NCBI RefSeq assembly: GCF_010728725.1
Contig: NZ_AP022606.1
Span: forward strand, 2,914,001 to 2,978,000
Direction of reading: 5' to 3'
Source: Mycobacterium branderi
GTDB taxonomy: Bacteria; Actinomycetota; Actinomycetes; Mycobacteriales; Mycobacteriaceae
DNA: 64,000 nt
Position numbers and translations under genes: made by a program. Below are positions 50,025 through 58,754 of the stretch, piece after piece. Under the pieces are notes generated by a model. That model had not been told where the DNA came from. It saw only the letters and a program-made list of their open reading frames with translations, and ran no database searches. How positions within the stretch are numbered: position 1 is the stretch's first letter; each line of letters opens with the position of its first letter.

Positions 50025-51680
50025 ATGGCTTCCCCGGACGACGCGCCCGTCACATTCGCCGACCTGCAGATTCACCCCGCGGTGCTGCAGGCCGTCGTCG
50101 ACGTCGGCTACGAGTCGCCGTCGGCCATCCAGGCGGCGACCATTCCCGCGCTGATGGCGGGCTCCGACGTGGTGGGCCTGGCGCCGACCGGCACCGGCAA
50201 GACAGCGGCGTTCGCCATCCCGATCCTGTCCAAGATCGACACCGCCAGCAAAGCGACCCAAGCGCTGGTGCTGGCACCCACCCGCGAGCTCGCGCTGCAA
50301 GTGGCCGAGGCGTTCAGCCGCTACGGCGCCCACCTGCCGCAGATCCACGTGCTGCCGATCTACGGCGGCTCGTCGTATGCCGTGCAACTGGCGGGGCTCA
50401 AGCGCGGCGCGCAGGTGGTGGTCGGTACCCCGGGCCGCGTCATCGATCACCTGGAACGCGGGACACTGGATCTGTCCCGAGTGGACTATCTGGTGCTCGA
50501 CGAGGCCGACGAAATGCTGCAGATGGGCTTCGCCGACGACGTCGAGCGCATCCTGTCCGACACCCCGGAGTACAAACAGGTCGCGCTGTTCTCGGCGACG
50601 ATGCCGCCGGCGATCCGCAAGCTCACCGCCAAGTACCTGCACGAGCCGCTCGAAGTCACCGTCGAAACCAAAACCGCTACGGCGGAAAACATTTCGCAGC
50701 GTTACATCCAGGTCGCCGGCCCCCGCAAGATGGACGCGCTGACCAGAGTGCTCGAGGTCGAGCCGTTCGAGGCGATGATCGTCTTCGTACGCACCAAGCA
50801 GGCCACCGAGGAGGTGGCCGAAAGGCTGCGCGCGCGAGGGTTTTCCGCGGCAGCCATCAACGGCGACATCGCGCAGGCGCAGCGGGAGCGGACCATCACC
50901 GCGCTCAAGAATGGCAGCATAGATATCCTGGTCGCCACCGATGTGGCCGCCCGTGGACTGGACGTGGACCGGATCTCGCACGTGCTCAACTACGACATCC
51001 CGCACGACACCGAGTCGTATGTGCACCGGATCGGCCGCACCGGCCGGGCCGGACGGTCGGGCACCGCGCTGCTGTTCGTCTCGCCGCGGGAACGCCATCT
51101 GCTCAAGGCAATCGAGAAGGCGACGCGGCAAAAACTCACCGAGGCCGAGCTGCCCAGCGTCGAGGACGTCAATGCGCAGCGGGTGGCCAAGTTCGCCGAC
51201 TCGATCACCGACACGCTCGGCTCGCCGGGAATCGAGCTGTTCCGCAGTCTGGTCGAGGATTACGAACGCGAGCACGACGTCCCGATGGCCGACATCGCGG
51301 CGGCGCTGGCGCTGCAGTCCCGTGACGGCGACGCGTTCCTGATGCAACCGGAGCCACCGCCCGAGCGGCGCCCGAAAGAGCGCCGCGACAAGCCGGTCCG
51401 CAAGCCGAAAGACGGCTTCGCCACCTACCGCATCGCCGTCGGCAAGCGGCACAAGGTCGGCCCGGGAGCGATCGTCGGCGCCATCGCCAACGAGGGTGGT
51501 TTGCACCGCAGCGATTTCGGCCACATCACGATCGGGCCGGACTTCTCATTGGTGGAGTTGCCGGCCAAGCTGCCGCGCTCGACGCTCAAAGCGCTTGAGC
51601 GCACCCGTATTTCGGGAGTACTGATCAATCTGCGGCCCGACAATCGTGGCGCCAAGCCCCGCCGGAAACACGCCGGATGA
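50025..51680 (+). CDS. deaD: DEAD-box RNA helicase DeaD
   Basis: A 551-residue ATP-dependent RNA helicase. Motif I APTGTGKT is near residues 51-58, motif II DEAD near 158, motif III SAT near 190 and motif VI HRIGRTGRAGR near 334. A C-terminal DbpA-type RNA-binding domain is at about 465-540. Such helicases assist ribosome assembly and mRNA turnover, especially in the cold. ATG 50025 is the start. The stop overlaps the acyltransferase start by 4 bp. Confidence 0.94.
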   Translation: MASPDDAPVTFADLQIHPAVLQAVVDVGYESPSAIQAATIPALMAGSDVVGLAPTGTGKTAAFAIPILSKIDTASKATQALVLAPTRELALQVAEAFSRYGAHLPQIHVLPIYGGSSYAVQLAGLKRGAQVVVGTPGRVIDHLERGTLDLSRVDYLVLDEADEMLQMGFADDVERILSDTPEYKQVALFSATMPPAIRKLTAKYLHEPLEVTVETKTATAENISQRYIQVAGPRKMDALTRVLEVEPFEAMIVFVRTKQATEEVAERLRARGFSAAAINGDIAQAQRERTITALKNGSIDILVATDVAARGLDVDRISHVLNYDIPHDTESYVHRIGRTGRAGRSGTALLFVSPRERHLLKAIEKATRQKLTEAELPSVEDVNAQRVAKFADSITDTLGSPGIELFRSLVEDYEREHDVPMADIAAALALQSRDGDAFLMQPEPPPERRPKERRDKPVRKPKDGFATYRIAVGKRHKVGPGAIVGAIANEGGLHRSDFGHITIGPDFSLVELPAKLPRSTLKALERTRISGVLINLRPDNRGAKPRRKHAG

Positions 51681-52816
51681 CGGTATTTGACGCCACCACC
51701 GACCAGGGCGGACTCGAGCAGGTCTCCGGCCCGGACCGGGTCGCGTCGCTGACCGGTATCCGCGCGGTCGCCGCCCTGCTGGTGGTCGGCACGCACGCCG
51801 CCTACACCACCGGCAAGTACACCCACGGCTATTTCGGACTGGTCTGTGCACGCATGGAGATCGGGGTGCCGATCTTCTTTGTGCTGTCCGGGTTTCTGCT
51901 GTTTCGCCCGTGGGTGCGCTCGCTCGCCACCGACGGCCCGTCGCCGTCGGTGAGTCGCTATGCGTGGCATCGCGTTCGGCGCATCATGCCGGCGTACGTC
52001 GTCACGGTGCTGGCCGCCTACGTCGTCTACCAATTCCGCACCGCCGGGCCCAATCCCGGCCACACCTGGATGGGGTTGTTCCGCAACCTCACGCTGACGC
52101 AGATCTACACCGGCAACTACCTGGACTCGTACCTGCATCAGGGCCTCACCCAGATGTGGAGCCTCGCAGTGGAAGCCGCGTTCTACGTGGTGTTGCCGCT
52201 GCTGGCCTACCTGCTGCTGGTGTGGGTGTGTAAGCGTCGGTGGCAGCCGGTGCGGATGCTCGTGGCCCTGGGCGCGTTGATGTTGATCACCCCGGCGTGG
52301 ATTGCCTTCGTGCATGCCGCCACCTCCGTGCCCAACGGGGCGCGGCTATGGCTGCCCACCTATCTGGCTTGGTTTCTCGCCGGCATGATGCTGGCGGCGC
52401 TGCAGACGATGGGCGTGCGCTGCTACACGATCGTCGCGCTGCCCCTGGCGATCATCAGCTACCTGATCGTCTCCACCCCGATCGCGGGCGCCCCGACGAC
52501 GTCGCCACAGGGGCTGCCCGAGGCGCTGGTGAAGTCGGCGTTCTACGCCGCCATCGCCGCGCTGGCAGTCGCGCCGCTGGCACTCGGTGACCGCGGCTGG
52601 TACAGCAAGCTGCTGGCGAGCCGGCCGATGGTGTGGCTCGGCGAGATCTCCTACGAGATCTTCCTGATCCATCTGGTGACGATGGAGATCGCCATGGTCG
52701 AGGTGGTGCGCTACCCGGTCTACACCGGCTCGGTGGTCAACCTGTTCGTGGCGACGCTCGTGATCACTATCCCACTGGCCTGGCTGCTGCACCGGTTCAC
52801 CCGCGTGCCGAGCTAA
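51677..52816 (+). CDS. Membrane acyltransferase, acyltransferase-3 family (Rv1254-like)
   Basis: A 379-residue integral membrane protein with about ten membrane segments. It shows the acyltransferase-3/OafA layout: the RVASLTGIRAVAALLVVGTHAAY opening, with its conserved histidine near residue 41, and RVRRIMPAYVVTVLAAYVV. Family members O-acylate carbohydrates or lipids at the cell surface; the acceptor here is unknown. ATG 51677 overlaps the deaD stop. The IdeR box of the next gene lies 6 bp after its stop. Confidence 0.88.
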   Translation: MTVFDATTDQGGLEQVSGPDRVASLTGIRAVAALLVVGTHAAYTTGKYTHGYFGLVCARMEIGVPIFFVLSGFLLFRPWVRSLATDGPSPSVSRYAWHRVRRIMPAYVVTVLAAYVVYQFRTAGPNPGHTWMGLFRNLTLTQIYTGNYLDSYLHQGLTQMWSLAVEAAFYVVLPLLAYLLLVWVCKRRWQPVRMLVALGALMLITPAWIAFVHAATSVPNGARLWLPTYLAWFLAGMMLAALQTMGVRCYTIVALPLAIISYLIVSTPIAGAPTTSPQGLPEALVKSAFYAAIAALAVAPLALGDRGWYSKLLASRPMVWLGEISYEIFLIHLVTMEIAMVEVVRYPVYTGSVVNLFVATLVITIPLAWLLHRFTRVPS

Positions 52817-52821
52817 CTGTG

Positions 52822-52840
52822 TTAGGTTAACCTTCCCTAA
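52822..52840 (+). promoter_or_regulatory. IdeR (iron box) operator
   Basis: The 19-bp site ttaggttaaccttccctaa closely matches the mycobacterial iron-box consensus, TTAGGTTAGSCTAACCTAA, with most mismatches in the second half-site. It lies 19 bp before the likely start of a siderophore-interacting protein, overlapping the expected promoter region. Iron-loaded IdeR should repress the gene. Confidence 0.82.
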
Positions 52841-52858
52841 GTCGTGAGGGAAGGTAGC

Positions 52859-53596
52859 TTGACGCAGATGGCCGAACAAAAGGGATCCCGTGGCTTCGCG
52901 GGCGCGGTGCTGAAGCTGTTGCGAGCCGGTGACTACCGGCTGACGGTGACCGGTAAGCGGGAGATCAGCCCGCACTACCTGCGGCTGGGCTTCGACGCCG
53001 GCGGCATGCTCGCCGAGCACCCGGTGCACCCGACCATGTGGATCCGGATGTGGTTCGCCGACGGCGACAAACAGCATCAGCGCGGGTACACGCTGGTCGA
53101 CCCCGACCCCGCCGCCGACACCTTCGACATCGAGTTCGCGCTGCACGGCGGGATTGCGTCGCGGTGGGCGCAGGACGCGCAACCCGGCGACACCATCGAG
53201 GCGACGGTGTTGGGCAGCAAGTTCGCCATCCCCGAGCCACCGCCCGCCGGGTACGTCATCGTCGGCGACACCGCGTCGCTGCCGGCGATCAACTCGCTGC
53301 TGTCGGCGATCGGGGACGCGCCGGCACAGGTTTTCCTCGAGGCCGGCTACGACGACGACAAGGACTTGCCGGTGGCCCGCGACGCGAACATCACCTGGGT
53401 GGACCGCAAGAACGCCGGCGAAGCGCTGGTGCAAGCGGTGCGGTCGGCGGCGTTCGACGCGGGCGACCACTTCGGTTGGGTGGCCTGCGACCACCGCACG
53501 ACGCGGTCGGTGGTCAAGGTGCTGCGCGACGAGTTTGGCATCCCGCGCAATTCCATTGCGTCGCGGGCGTATTGGATGGCTAACCGGGGAGCGTAG
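52859..53596 (+). CDS. Siderophore-interacting flavoprotein (ViuB/SIP family), IdeR-regulated
   Basis: A 245-residue NAD(P)H-flavin ferric-siderophore reductase-like protein. A FAD-binding barrel carries the R-x-Y-T motif (QRGYTLVDPDP, about residues 73-83), followed by an NAD(P)H-type domain and the C-terminal WMANRGA. It is predicted to release iron from imported siderophores in the cytoplasm. TTG 52859 has an AGGGAAGG ribosome-binding site at proper spacing; GTG 52844 and ATG 52868 are alternatives. The 3' end overlaps the convergent TetR gene by 17 bp. Confidence 0.85.
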   Translation: MTQMAEQKGSRGFAGAVLKLLRAGDYRLTVTGKREISPHYLRLGFDAGGMLAEHPVHPTMWIRMWFADGDKQHQRGYTLVDPDPAADTFDIEFALHGGIASRWAQDAQPGDTIEATVLGSKFAIPEPPPAGYVIVGDTASLPAINSLLSAIGDAPAQVFLEAGYDDDKDLPVARDANITWVDRKNAGEALVQAVRSAAFDAGDHFGWVACDHRTTRSVVKVLRDEFGIPRNSIASRAYWMANRGA

Positions 53597-54155
53597 TCCC
53601 CACCACGATCGGGGCGACGAACTCCTCGATCATCGCCTGTTCGTCGGCTTCGTCACGGCCGGGGAAGATCAGCAGCGACACGATGACCCGCACCAGCCAG
53701 CGGGCACGGCGTTCGGCAGCAGCCGGGTCCTCGGGCCCGAGCGAGGTGACGAATGCCGCAACCATTGTCGTGATCACCTCGGACCGGTCGGCCATCTCAC
53801 CACCGATCGGCGACTTGGCGAACCATGCAGCCAGGGCCGGACTCTGTCGTACCAATGCGATCGAGCGGGTGATACCGGCGATCAGCCGGTCGTGGGGATT
53901 GTCGATGTCGGCGAGGCTCTCGGTCATCCGGCGGTACACCGCGTTGGCCTCGCGATGCACGTACGCGGTGTACAACGCCTCGCGATTCTCGAAGTAGCGA
54001 TAGAGCGTCGCACGCGAACATCCTGCGGCGCTGGCGATTTCGTTCATCCCCACCGTGCTGGGATCCTGGCGGGTGAAGAGCTGCTCGGCCGCGTCGAGAA
54101 TCCGGTCCGCGGCCACCTCGGTGCGCCGCTCCGCCAGCCAGTCGGTGCGGGGCAT
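53580..54155 (-). CDS. TetR-family regulator of the CYP130 operon (Rv1255c-like)
   Basis: A 191-residue TetR regulator with a helix-turn-helix at about residues 18-62 (IASAAGCSRATLYRYFENRE). ATG 54155 shares one base with the stop of the cytochrome P450 gene, so the two are co-translated, and the regulator likely controls the operon that contains it. The ligand is unknown. Its 3' end overlaps the siderophore-interacting gene on the other strand. Confidence 0.9.
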   Translation of the reverse strand: MPRTDWLAERRTEVAADRILDAAEQLFTRQDPSTVGMNEIASAAGCSRATLYRYFENREALYTAYVHREANAVYRRMTESLADIDNPHDRLIAGITRSIALVRQSPALAAWFAKSPIGGEMADRSEVITTMVAAFVTSLGPEDPAAAERRARWLVRVIVSLLIFPGRDEADEQAMIEEFVAPIVVGTTLPG

Positions 54156-55378
54156 CACGACCTGACCTTGAACGGCACCGACAGCGGACGCCGCACATAG
54201 CTGCCTGCCGACCATACGATGCCGGATTCGTCGACTTCGAATTCCGGACAGCGCGAAAGCAATTCGGTCAGTGCCACCCGCGACTGCATCCGGGCCGCGG
54301 CCGCGCCCAGACAGTGGTGTGCGCCGTGACTGAAGGTCAGGATGTTGCGCGGGCAGCGGCGCACGTCGAGCTCGCCGGCATCCGCCCCGTATTGGCGCTC
54401 GTCGCGGTTACCCGAGCCGTAGAGCAACAGCACCTTGCGGCCGGCCGGCACGGTTGTGTCGCCGATCGTCACGTCGCGAGTGGTGGTGCGGGCCAGACCT
54501 TGCACCGGCGAGGTCAGCCGCAGCAGTTCGTCGACCGCGTCGGGAATCAGGTCGGGGTCGTCGACCAGCAGCTGTCGCTGGTCGGGCCGCTGGTGCAGCA
54601 GTTGCACTGAGCCGCCCAGCATTCCGGTGGTGGTGTCGTTGCCGCCGGTGACCATCGTGAAGGTGAACGCCAGCACCGACAGCGTGCCGGCGATGTCGCC
54701 GTCGGCGCCGACCCCCGCCGCCACCAGGTGCGAGATCGTGTCGTCCTCGGGTTCACGGCGGCGCCGCTCGATCAGCCCGGTGAAATAGGCCATCATCGAC
54801 CCGACCGCGTCGCCGGCGGATGCAACGCCGGCCTCGGCGGCGTTGGCCGCGACGATGGCCTGGGTCCAGCCGTCGAACTGGGCCCGGTCCTCCTCCGGAA
54901 CGCCCAGGTAGTGCGCGACGACCATCGACGGTAGCGGCTTGAACAGCTCGGCAACGATGTCGCCGCCGCCCTCGGCGCGCAGCCGCTCGAGGCGCTGCAC
55001 GACGAACTCGCGCACCTTCGGCTCCACCGCCTCGACCTGCCGGGGCGTGAAACCGCGCGACACCAGCGTGCGGAACTCGGTATGCACCGGCGGGTCCTGC
55101 ATGACCATCGGCGGATTATCTTGCAGCCCAATGAGTTCCATGTCGCCGTAGGTGACGGTCAGCCCGTGGGCGGACGAGAACGTCTCGTGGTCGCGCGCGG
55201 CTGCCCAGATGTCGGCGTGCCTGGACAGCACGTAGTAGTCCTCGTCGGGCCTGCCCGCCGGCACCACGTGGTGCACGGGGTCGTGATCGCGCAGCGCTTT
55301 GTACATCGGCCACGGGTTGGGCCAGGTGTCGGCCGTCGCGAGCTCAAACCGGGCCTCGTGAGACAAACTCGTCGTCAT
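54155..55378 (-). CDS. cyp130: Cytochrome P450 CYP130
   Basis: A 407-residue P450 mono-oxygenase. The I-helix oxygen-binding motif TGGNDTTTG is near residues 241-249, the K-helix ExxR is seen as ELLR near 284-287, and the heme-ligand loop FSHGAHHCLG has its cysteine near 353. In M. tuberculosis CYP130 has a solved structure and binds azoles, and N-demethylation activity has been described. ATG 55378 starts it, 31 bp after the flavoprotein gene. No dedicated ferredoxin gene is nearby. Confidence 0.92.
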   Translation of the reverse strand: MTTSLSHEARFELATADTWPNPWPMYKALRDHDPVHHVVPAGRPDEDYYVLSRHADIWAAARDHETFSSAHGLTVTYGDMELIGLQDNPPMVMQDPPVHTEFRTLVSRGFTPRQVEAVEPKVREFVVQRLERLRAEGGGDIVAELFKPLPSMVVAHYLGVPEEDRAQFDGWTQAIVAANAAEAGVASAGDAVGSMMAYFTGLIERRRREPEDDTISHLVAAGVGADGDIAGTLSVLAFTFTMVTGGNDTTTGMLGGSVQLLHQRPDQRQLLVDDPDLIPDAVDELLRLTSPVQGLARTTTRDVTIGDTTVPAGRKVLLLYGSGNRDERQYGADAGELDVRRCPRNILTFSHGAHHCLGAAAARMQSRVALTELLSRCPEFEVDESGIVWSAGSYVRRPLSVPFKVRS

Positions 55379-55385
55379 GTCTTAT

Positions 55386-55413
55386 TTGTACGACAGTCCT
55401 GCCTATCTGTCAA
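55386..55413. promoter_or_regulatory. Possible imperfect operator before CYP130
   Basis: Imperfect inverted repeat ttgtacgacag (55386-55396) / ctatctgtcaa (55403-55413), 7 of 11 pairs matching, in the 31-bp gap before the CYP130 start. It could be a TetR site controlling CYP130 within the operon. The symmetry is weak. Confidence 0.3.
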
Positions 55414-56990
55414 CCGCCGATCAGCACGCCGGGGTTGAGGATCCCTGCAGGATCCAGTGCGGCCTTAGCGGCGGCCAGCGCGCCCGCGAAGGGGTCGGGG
55501 CGTTGCCGGTCATACCAGGGTCGGTGGTCGCGGCCGACGGCGTGGTGATGGGTGATGGTGCCGCCGGCGTCGATGATCGCTTGCGAGACAGCGGCTTTGA
55601 TATCGTCCCATTGACTGACCGTGCTGCCCCAACGACCGGCTGCGTAGATGCCGTAGTAGGGCGCCGGGCCGTCGGGGTAGACGTGGGTGAACCGGCACGT
55701 CACGACGCCGGCGCCGCAGACCTCGGCGATGGCGGCGCGCGCCGCGTCGGTCACGGCTTGGTGCAGCGACTCGAAACCGTCCCAGGTGCAAGCGGTTTCG
55801 AACGTTTCCACGACCATCGAGCGGCGAGCCAGGGCGTCGCGCTGGTAGGGCATCCGCAGAAACGCCGAGCGCCAGGTCGATGCGGCATCATCGGTTTGCG
55901 AATCTTTGCTGCGCCTGGCCGTGACGGTGCCGCCGTGGTCGGCGGCCAGTTGCAGCGCGCGCTCCAGCCAGACGTCGACGGGATGGTCCGCGGATTCGAA
56001 CGCGACGAGCAACAGGCCTCCGCCGGCAGTGACGCCGGCGTTGATGAAAGCCTCGGCGGGATCGAGAAGCCGGCAGTTAGCGGGGTACAGCCCGGCTTGG
56101 GCGATCGCCCGGGTCGCCGCGACCGCCTGCTGGTGCTGCTCGAAGGTGATCGACGCGGTGACTTGCCAGCGGGGGCGGTGTTGCAGCCGCATCCAGGCTT
56201 CGGTGATGATGCCGAGAATTCCCTCGGAGCCGAGAAACATCCGGTCCGGCGACGGCCCCGCACCCGAGCCGGGCAGTCGCCGCGACTCGACGACGCCGGA
56301 TGGAGTGACGAGCCGCATCGACTGGGTGAGGTCGTCAATGTGGGTGTAGAGCGTGGCGAAGTGCCCGCCGGCCCGGGTGGCGAGCCAGCCGCCGAGGGTG
56401 GAGTAGGCGAACGACTGCGGGTAGTGCCGCAGGGTCAGCCCGTGCGGGCGCAGCGCATTCTCCAGGGCGGGCCCATAGATGCCGGCCTGGATCCGCGCCG
56501 CGCGACTGACTGGGTCGACGTCGACGACGCGGTCGAGGTGGCCGAGATCGAGTGAGACTGCGGGCCCGTCGAACCGGGGCTCGATGCCCCCGACGACCGA
56601 GCTGCCGCCGCCGTATGGGATCACGGCCGTCGCGGTGGCCGAACACCAATCCAGCAGGTCGACCACGTCCTGCTCGGTGCGAGGCCGTGCGACGAGGTCC
56701 GGCACGTGCGCAACCTGCCCCAGCAGGTTGCGCACCACGTCCCGGAACGCCTTCCCCCGGGTATGCGACAGCCGGTCGACGGGGTCGTCGTCGCACAAAC
56801 TCGCCAGCGTGGCCGGCGGACGGACCCGCGCTGCAGCGATATCCAGCGTCGCCGGGTCCGGTGGGGCATGGTCGGTGAAGTCGTGGCCGGGCAGCAGGGC
56901 CGCGGTACGCGCCACCAGATCGGCGCACTCGGCCGCCGTCAGTTCCTCGGCGCTAGCGCCCCAACCCCACCAGGATCGCGCTGTCGACAT
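55410..56990 (-). CDS. FAD-binding oxidase, alkyldihydroxyacetonephosphate synthase-like
   Basis: A 526-residue flavoprotein of the VAO/PCMH superfamily. The FAD pyrophosphate loop IPYGGGSSVVGG is near residues 126-137 and GSEGILGIITEA near 250-261. A C-terminal cap contains the histidine cluster THHHAVGRDH that is typical of ADPS-like enzymes, near 490-500. The substrate is unknown; it resembles mycobacterial Rv2251-type proteins. ATG 56990 (MSTARSWWGWG) was chosen; an upstream start at 57041 would run into repeat copy B. It sits between the GlcD-like oxidase and CYP130 in one orientation. Confidence 0.87.
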   Translation of the reverse strand: MSTARSWWGWGASAEELTAAECADLVARTAALLPGHDFTDHAPPDPATLDIAAARVRPPATLASLCDDDPVDRLSHTRGKAFRDVVRNLLGQVAHVPDLVARPRTEQDVVDLLDWCSATATAVIPYGGGSSVVGGIEPRFDGPAVSLDLGHLDRVVDVDPVSRAARIQAGIYGPALENALRPHGLTLRHYPQSFAYSTLGGWLATRAGGHFATLYTHIDDLTQSMRLVTPSGVVESRRLPGSGAGPSPDRMFLGSEGILGIITEAWMRLQHRPRWQVTASITFEQHQQAVAATRAIAQAGLYPANCRLLDPAEAFINAGVTAGGGLLLVAFESADHPVDVWLERALQLAADHGGTVTARRSKDSQTDDAASTWRSAFLRMPYQRDALARRSMVVETFETACTWDGFESLHQAVTDAARAAIAEVCGAGVVTCRFTHVYPDGPAPYYGIYAAGRWGSTVSQWDDIKAAVSQAIIDAGGTITHHHAVGRDHRPWYDRQRPDPFAGALAAAKAALDPAGILNPGVLIGG

Positions 56991-57013
56991 GTGAATTCCT
57001 CCCTCGACCCGCT

Positions 57014-57074
57014 GCCGAGTGGGAATCTGACGACGCGACACGCGGCCCAGCCGTCGCCAAATTCACAGTCGGCA
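57014..57074. repeat. 61-bp intergenic hairpin repeat, copy B
   Basis: This element matches copy A (1226-1286) in length and in its arms. Its right half, cgtcgccaaattcacagtcg onward, corresponds to the right half of copy A. Its loop, cgacacgcggcccagc, corresponds to the reverse complement of the copy A loop. It lies between two same-strand flavoprotein genes, so it is not restricted to terminator positions. Confidence 0.6.
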
Positions 57075-57079
57075 AGAAC

Positions 57080-58441
57080 TCAAATGCCCGAGCCCGGGTT
57101 GAGGATGCCCAACGGGTCGAGCGCGTCCTTGATGCGGCGGTTGAGCGCCATCGCGTCCGGACCGAGCTGGTCGGCCAGCCACGGCCGCTTCAACCGGCCG
57201 ACGCCGTGCTCACCGGTGATCGTGCCGTCGAGGCGCAAGGCGAGGTCCATGATCTCGCCGTAGGCCAGCTGCGCGCGTTCGGTCATGGCCGGGTCGTCGT
57301 GGTCGTAGACGATCAGCGGGTGGGTGTTGCCGTCGCCTGCGTGCGCGATCACGGAGATCATCAGTTCGCGCTCGGCGGCGATCCGGGCTATCCCGCTCAC
57401 CAGGTGGGCCAGCGCCGGCACCGGCACGCCGACGTCTTCGAGCAGCAGCGGGCCCTTGGCCTCTACCGCGGGGATGGCGAACCGGCGGGCGGCGACGAAC
57501 GCCTCGCCCTCTTCTGGGTCGTCGGTCGAAAACACTTCGGTCGCATCGTGTTTGGTGAACACCTCGGCGATGAATTCGGTGTCCTCGCTGCCCGCGCGGC
57601 CCCGTTCGTCGGAGCAGGCCAGCAGCATCGCGGCCGCGCCGCGGTCCAGGCCCATCCGCAGCTTGTCCTCGACGGCGTTGATCGCCACCGAATCCATGAA
57701 TTCCAGCATCGCCGGACGAATCCGGGAACTGACCGCGAGCACCGCCTCGGCGGCGGCTTCCACAGACGCGAAATTGGCGACCACCGTGCAGGACCGGGGT
57801 TGCGGCGGCACTAGCCGCAGTATCACCTCGGTGATCACGCCGAGGGTGCCTTCGCTGCCGACGAACAACTTAGTCAGCGACAGCCCGGCCACGTCCTTGA
57901 GCCGGGGGCCGCCCAACCGCACCGCGGTGCCGTCGGCCAACACCACCTGCACGCCGAGCACGTAGTCGGTGGTGACGCCGTACTTGACGCAGCACAGCCC
58001 GCCGGCGTTGGTGGCGATGTTGCCGCCGATGCTGCAGATCTCGTACGACGACGGGTCGGGCGGGTACCAGAGCCCGTATTCGGCGACGGTCTTTTTCACC
58101 TCGGCGTTGAGCAGCCCGGGCTGACACACCGCGGTGCGGGTGACCGGGTCGACGACGATGTCGCGCATCTTCTCCGTCGACAGCACGATCCCGTTGTCGA
58201 CGGCGGTGGCCCCGCCGGAGAGGCCCGTGCCGGCGCCGCGCGTCACCACCGGCACCCGATTCGCGCTGGCCCACCGCATGACGATCTGCACGTCCTCGGT
58301 GCGGCGCGGCCGCACCACCGCTAGGGGCTTTCCGGCCGAGGGGTCGAACGCGCGGTCCTGCCGATAGCCCTCGGTCACCGCCGGGTCGGTGACCACCATG
58401 CCTTCCGGCAGTTCGGCGGTTAGCTGGGCCAAGGCATCCAC
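57080..58441 (-). CDS. GlcD-like FAD-linked oxidase (Rv1257c-like)
   Basis: A 453-residue FAD-linked oxidase/dehydrogenase of the glycolate/lactate oxidase GlcD type. The FAD-binding loop is VTRGAGTGLSGGA near residues 65-77, GGNIATNAGGLCCVKYG near 137-153, and the C-terminal GTITGEHGVGRLKRPWL holds the conserved histidine region. It should oxidise a 2-hydroxyacid; which one is not visible. Its start at 58441 is the first gene of the run oxidase-flavoprotein-CYP130-TetR and is divergent from vapB with a 67-bp gap. Confidence 0.9.
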   Translation of the reverse strand: MDALAQLTAELPEGMVVTDPAVTEGYRQDRAFDPSAGKPLAVVRPRRTEDVQIVMRWASANRVPVVTRGAGTGLSGGATAVDNGIVLSTEKMRDIVVDPVTRTAVCQPGLLNAEVKKTVAEYGLWYPPDPSSYEICSIGGNIATNAGGLCCVKYGVTTDYVLGVQVVLADGTAVRLGGPRLKDVAGLSLTKLFVGSEGTLGVITEVILRLVPPQPRSCTVVANFASVEAAAEAVLAVSSRIRPAMLEFMDSVAINAVEDKLRMGLDRGAAAMLLACSDERGRAGSEDTEFIAEVFTKHDATEVFSTDDPEEGEAFVAARRFAIPAVEAKGPLLLEDVGVPVPALAHLVSGIARIAAERELMISVIAHAGDGNTHPLIVYDHDDPAMTERAQLAYGEIMDLALRLDGTITGEHGVGRLKRPWLADQLGPDAMALNRRIKDALDPLGILNPGSGI

Positions 58442-58490
58442 AACGCGATCCTACGAGGTAGCCGACCTCCCCATTGCATACACAGATCCA

Positions 58491-58506
58491 TGCATGTATA
58501 CATGCA
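58491..58506. promoter_or_regulatory. 16-bp perfect palindrome, candidate VapB operator
   Basis: The palindrome tgcatgtatacatgca ends 2 bp before the vapB start codon, with a related half-site tgcata at 58475-58480. Antitoxins of VapBC modules bind palindromes over their own promoters. Transcription of the divergent oxidase gene may also be affected. Confidence 0.7.
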
Positions 58507-58508
58507 CC

Positions 58509-58754
58509 ATGGCGACCAAGACGATCTCGATCGATCTCGAGGCGTACGAGCGCCTTCGGGAGGCCCGGCGTTCGCCGAACGAATCGTTCTCCCAAGTCAT
58601 CAAGCGTGCGCACTGGCGTAACGAAGTCCCCACCGCCGCAGCGCTGCTCGGTGCCCTCGCTGAGCTACCGACCATTGGTGACGACGTACTCGAGCGCCTC
58701 GATCAAGCGCAGCGCATGGACACGCCACCCGAGGACCAGTGGCGCTCCGGCTGA
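58509..58754 (+). CDS. vapB: VapB-type antitoxin
   Basis: An 81-residue antitoxin. The N-terminal ribbon-type DNA-binding region KTISIDLEAYERLREARRSP is at about residues 4-23, and the acidic C-terminal half probably wraps VapC (LPTIGDDVLERLDQAQRMD). It belongs to the VAPB_antitox (DUF217-like) group. ATG 58509 lies directly after a perfect palindrome. It overlaps vapC by 16 bp. This pair is at a locus without a TA module in M. tuberculosis, as far as I recall. Confidence 0.88.
   Translation: MATKTISIDLEAYERLREARRSPNESFSQVIKRAHWRNEVPTAAALLGALAELPTIGDDVLERLDQAQRMDTPPEDQWRSG

Noticed and set aside
49404..51524. A 706-codon minus-strand frame across deaD and lprE
   Set aside because: Only the lprE part carries a signal peptide and recognisable domain. 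The rest is antisense to deaD. The lprE start was placed at 49979.
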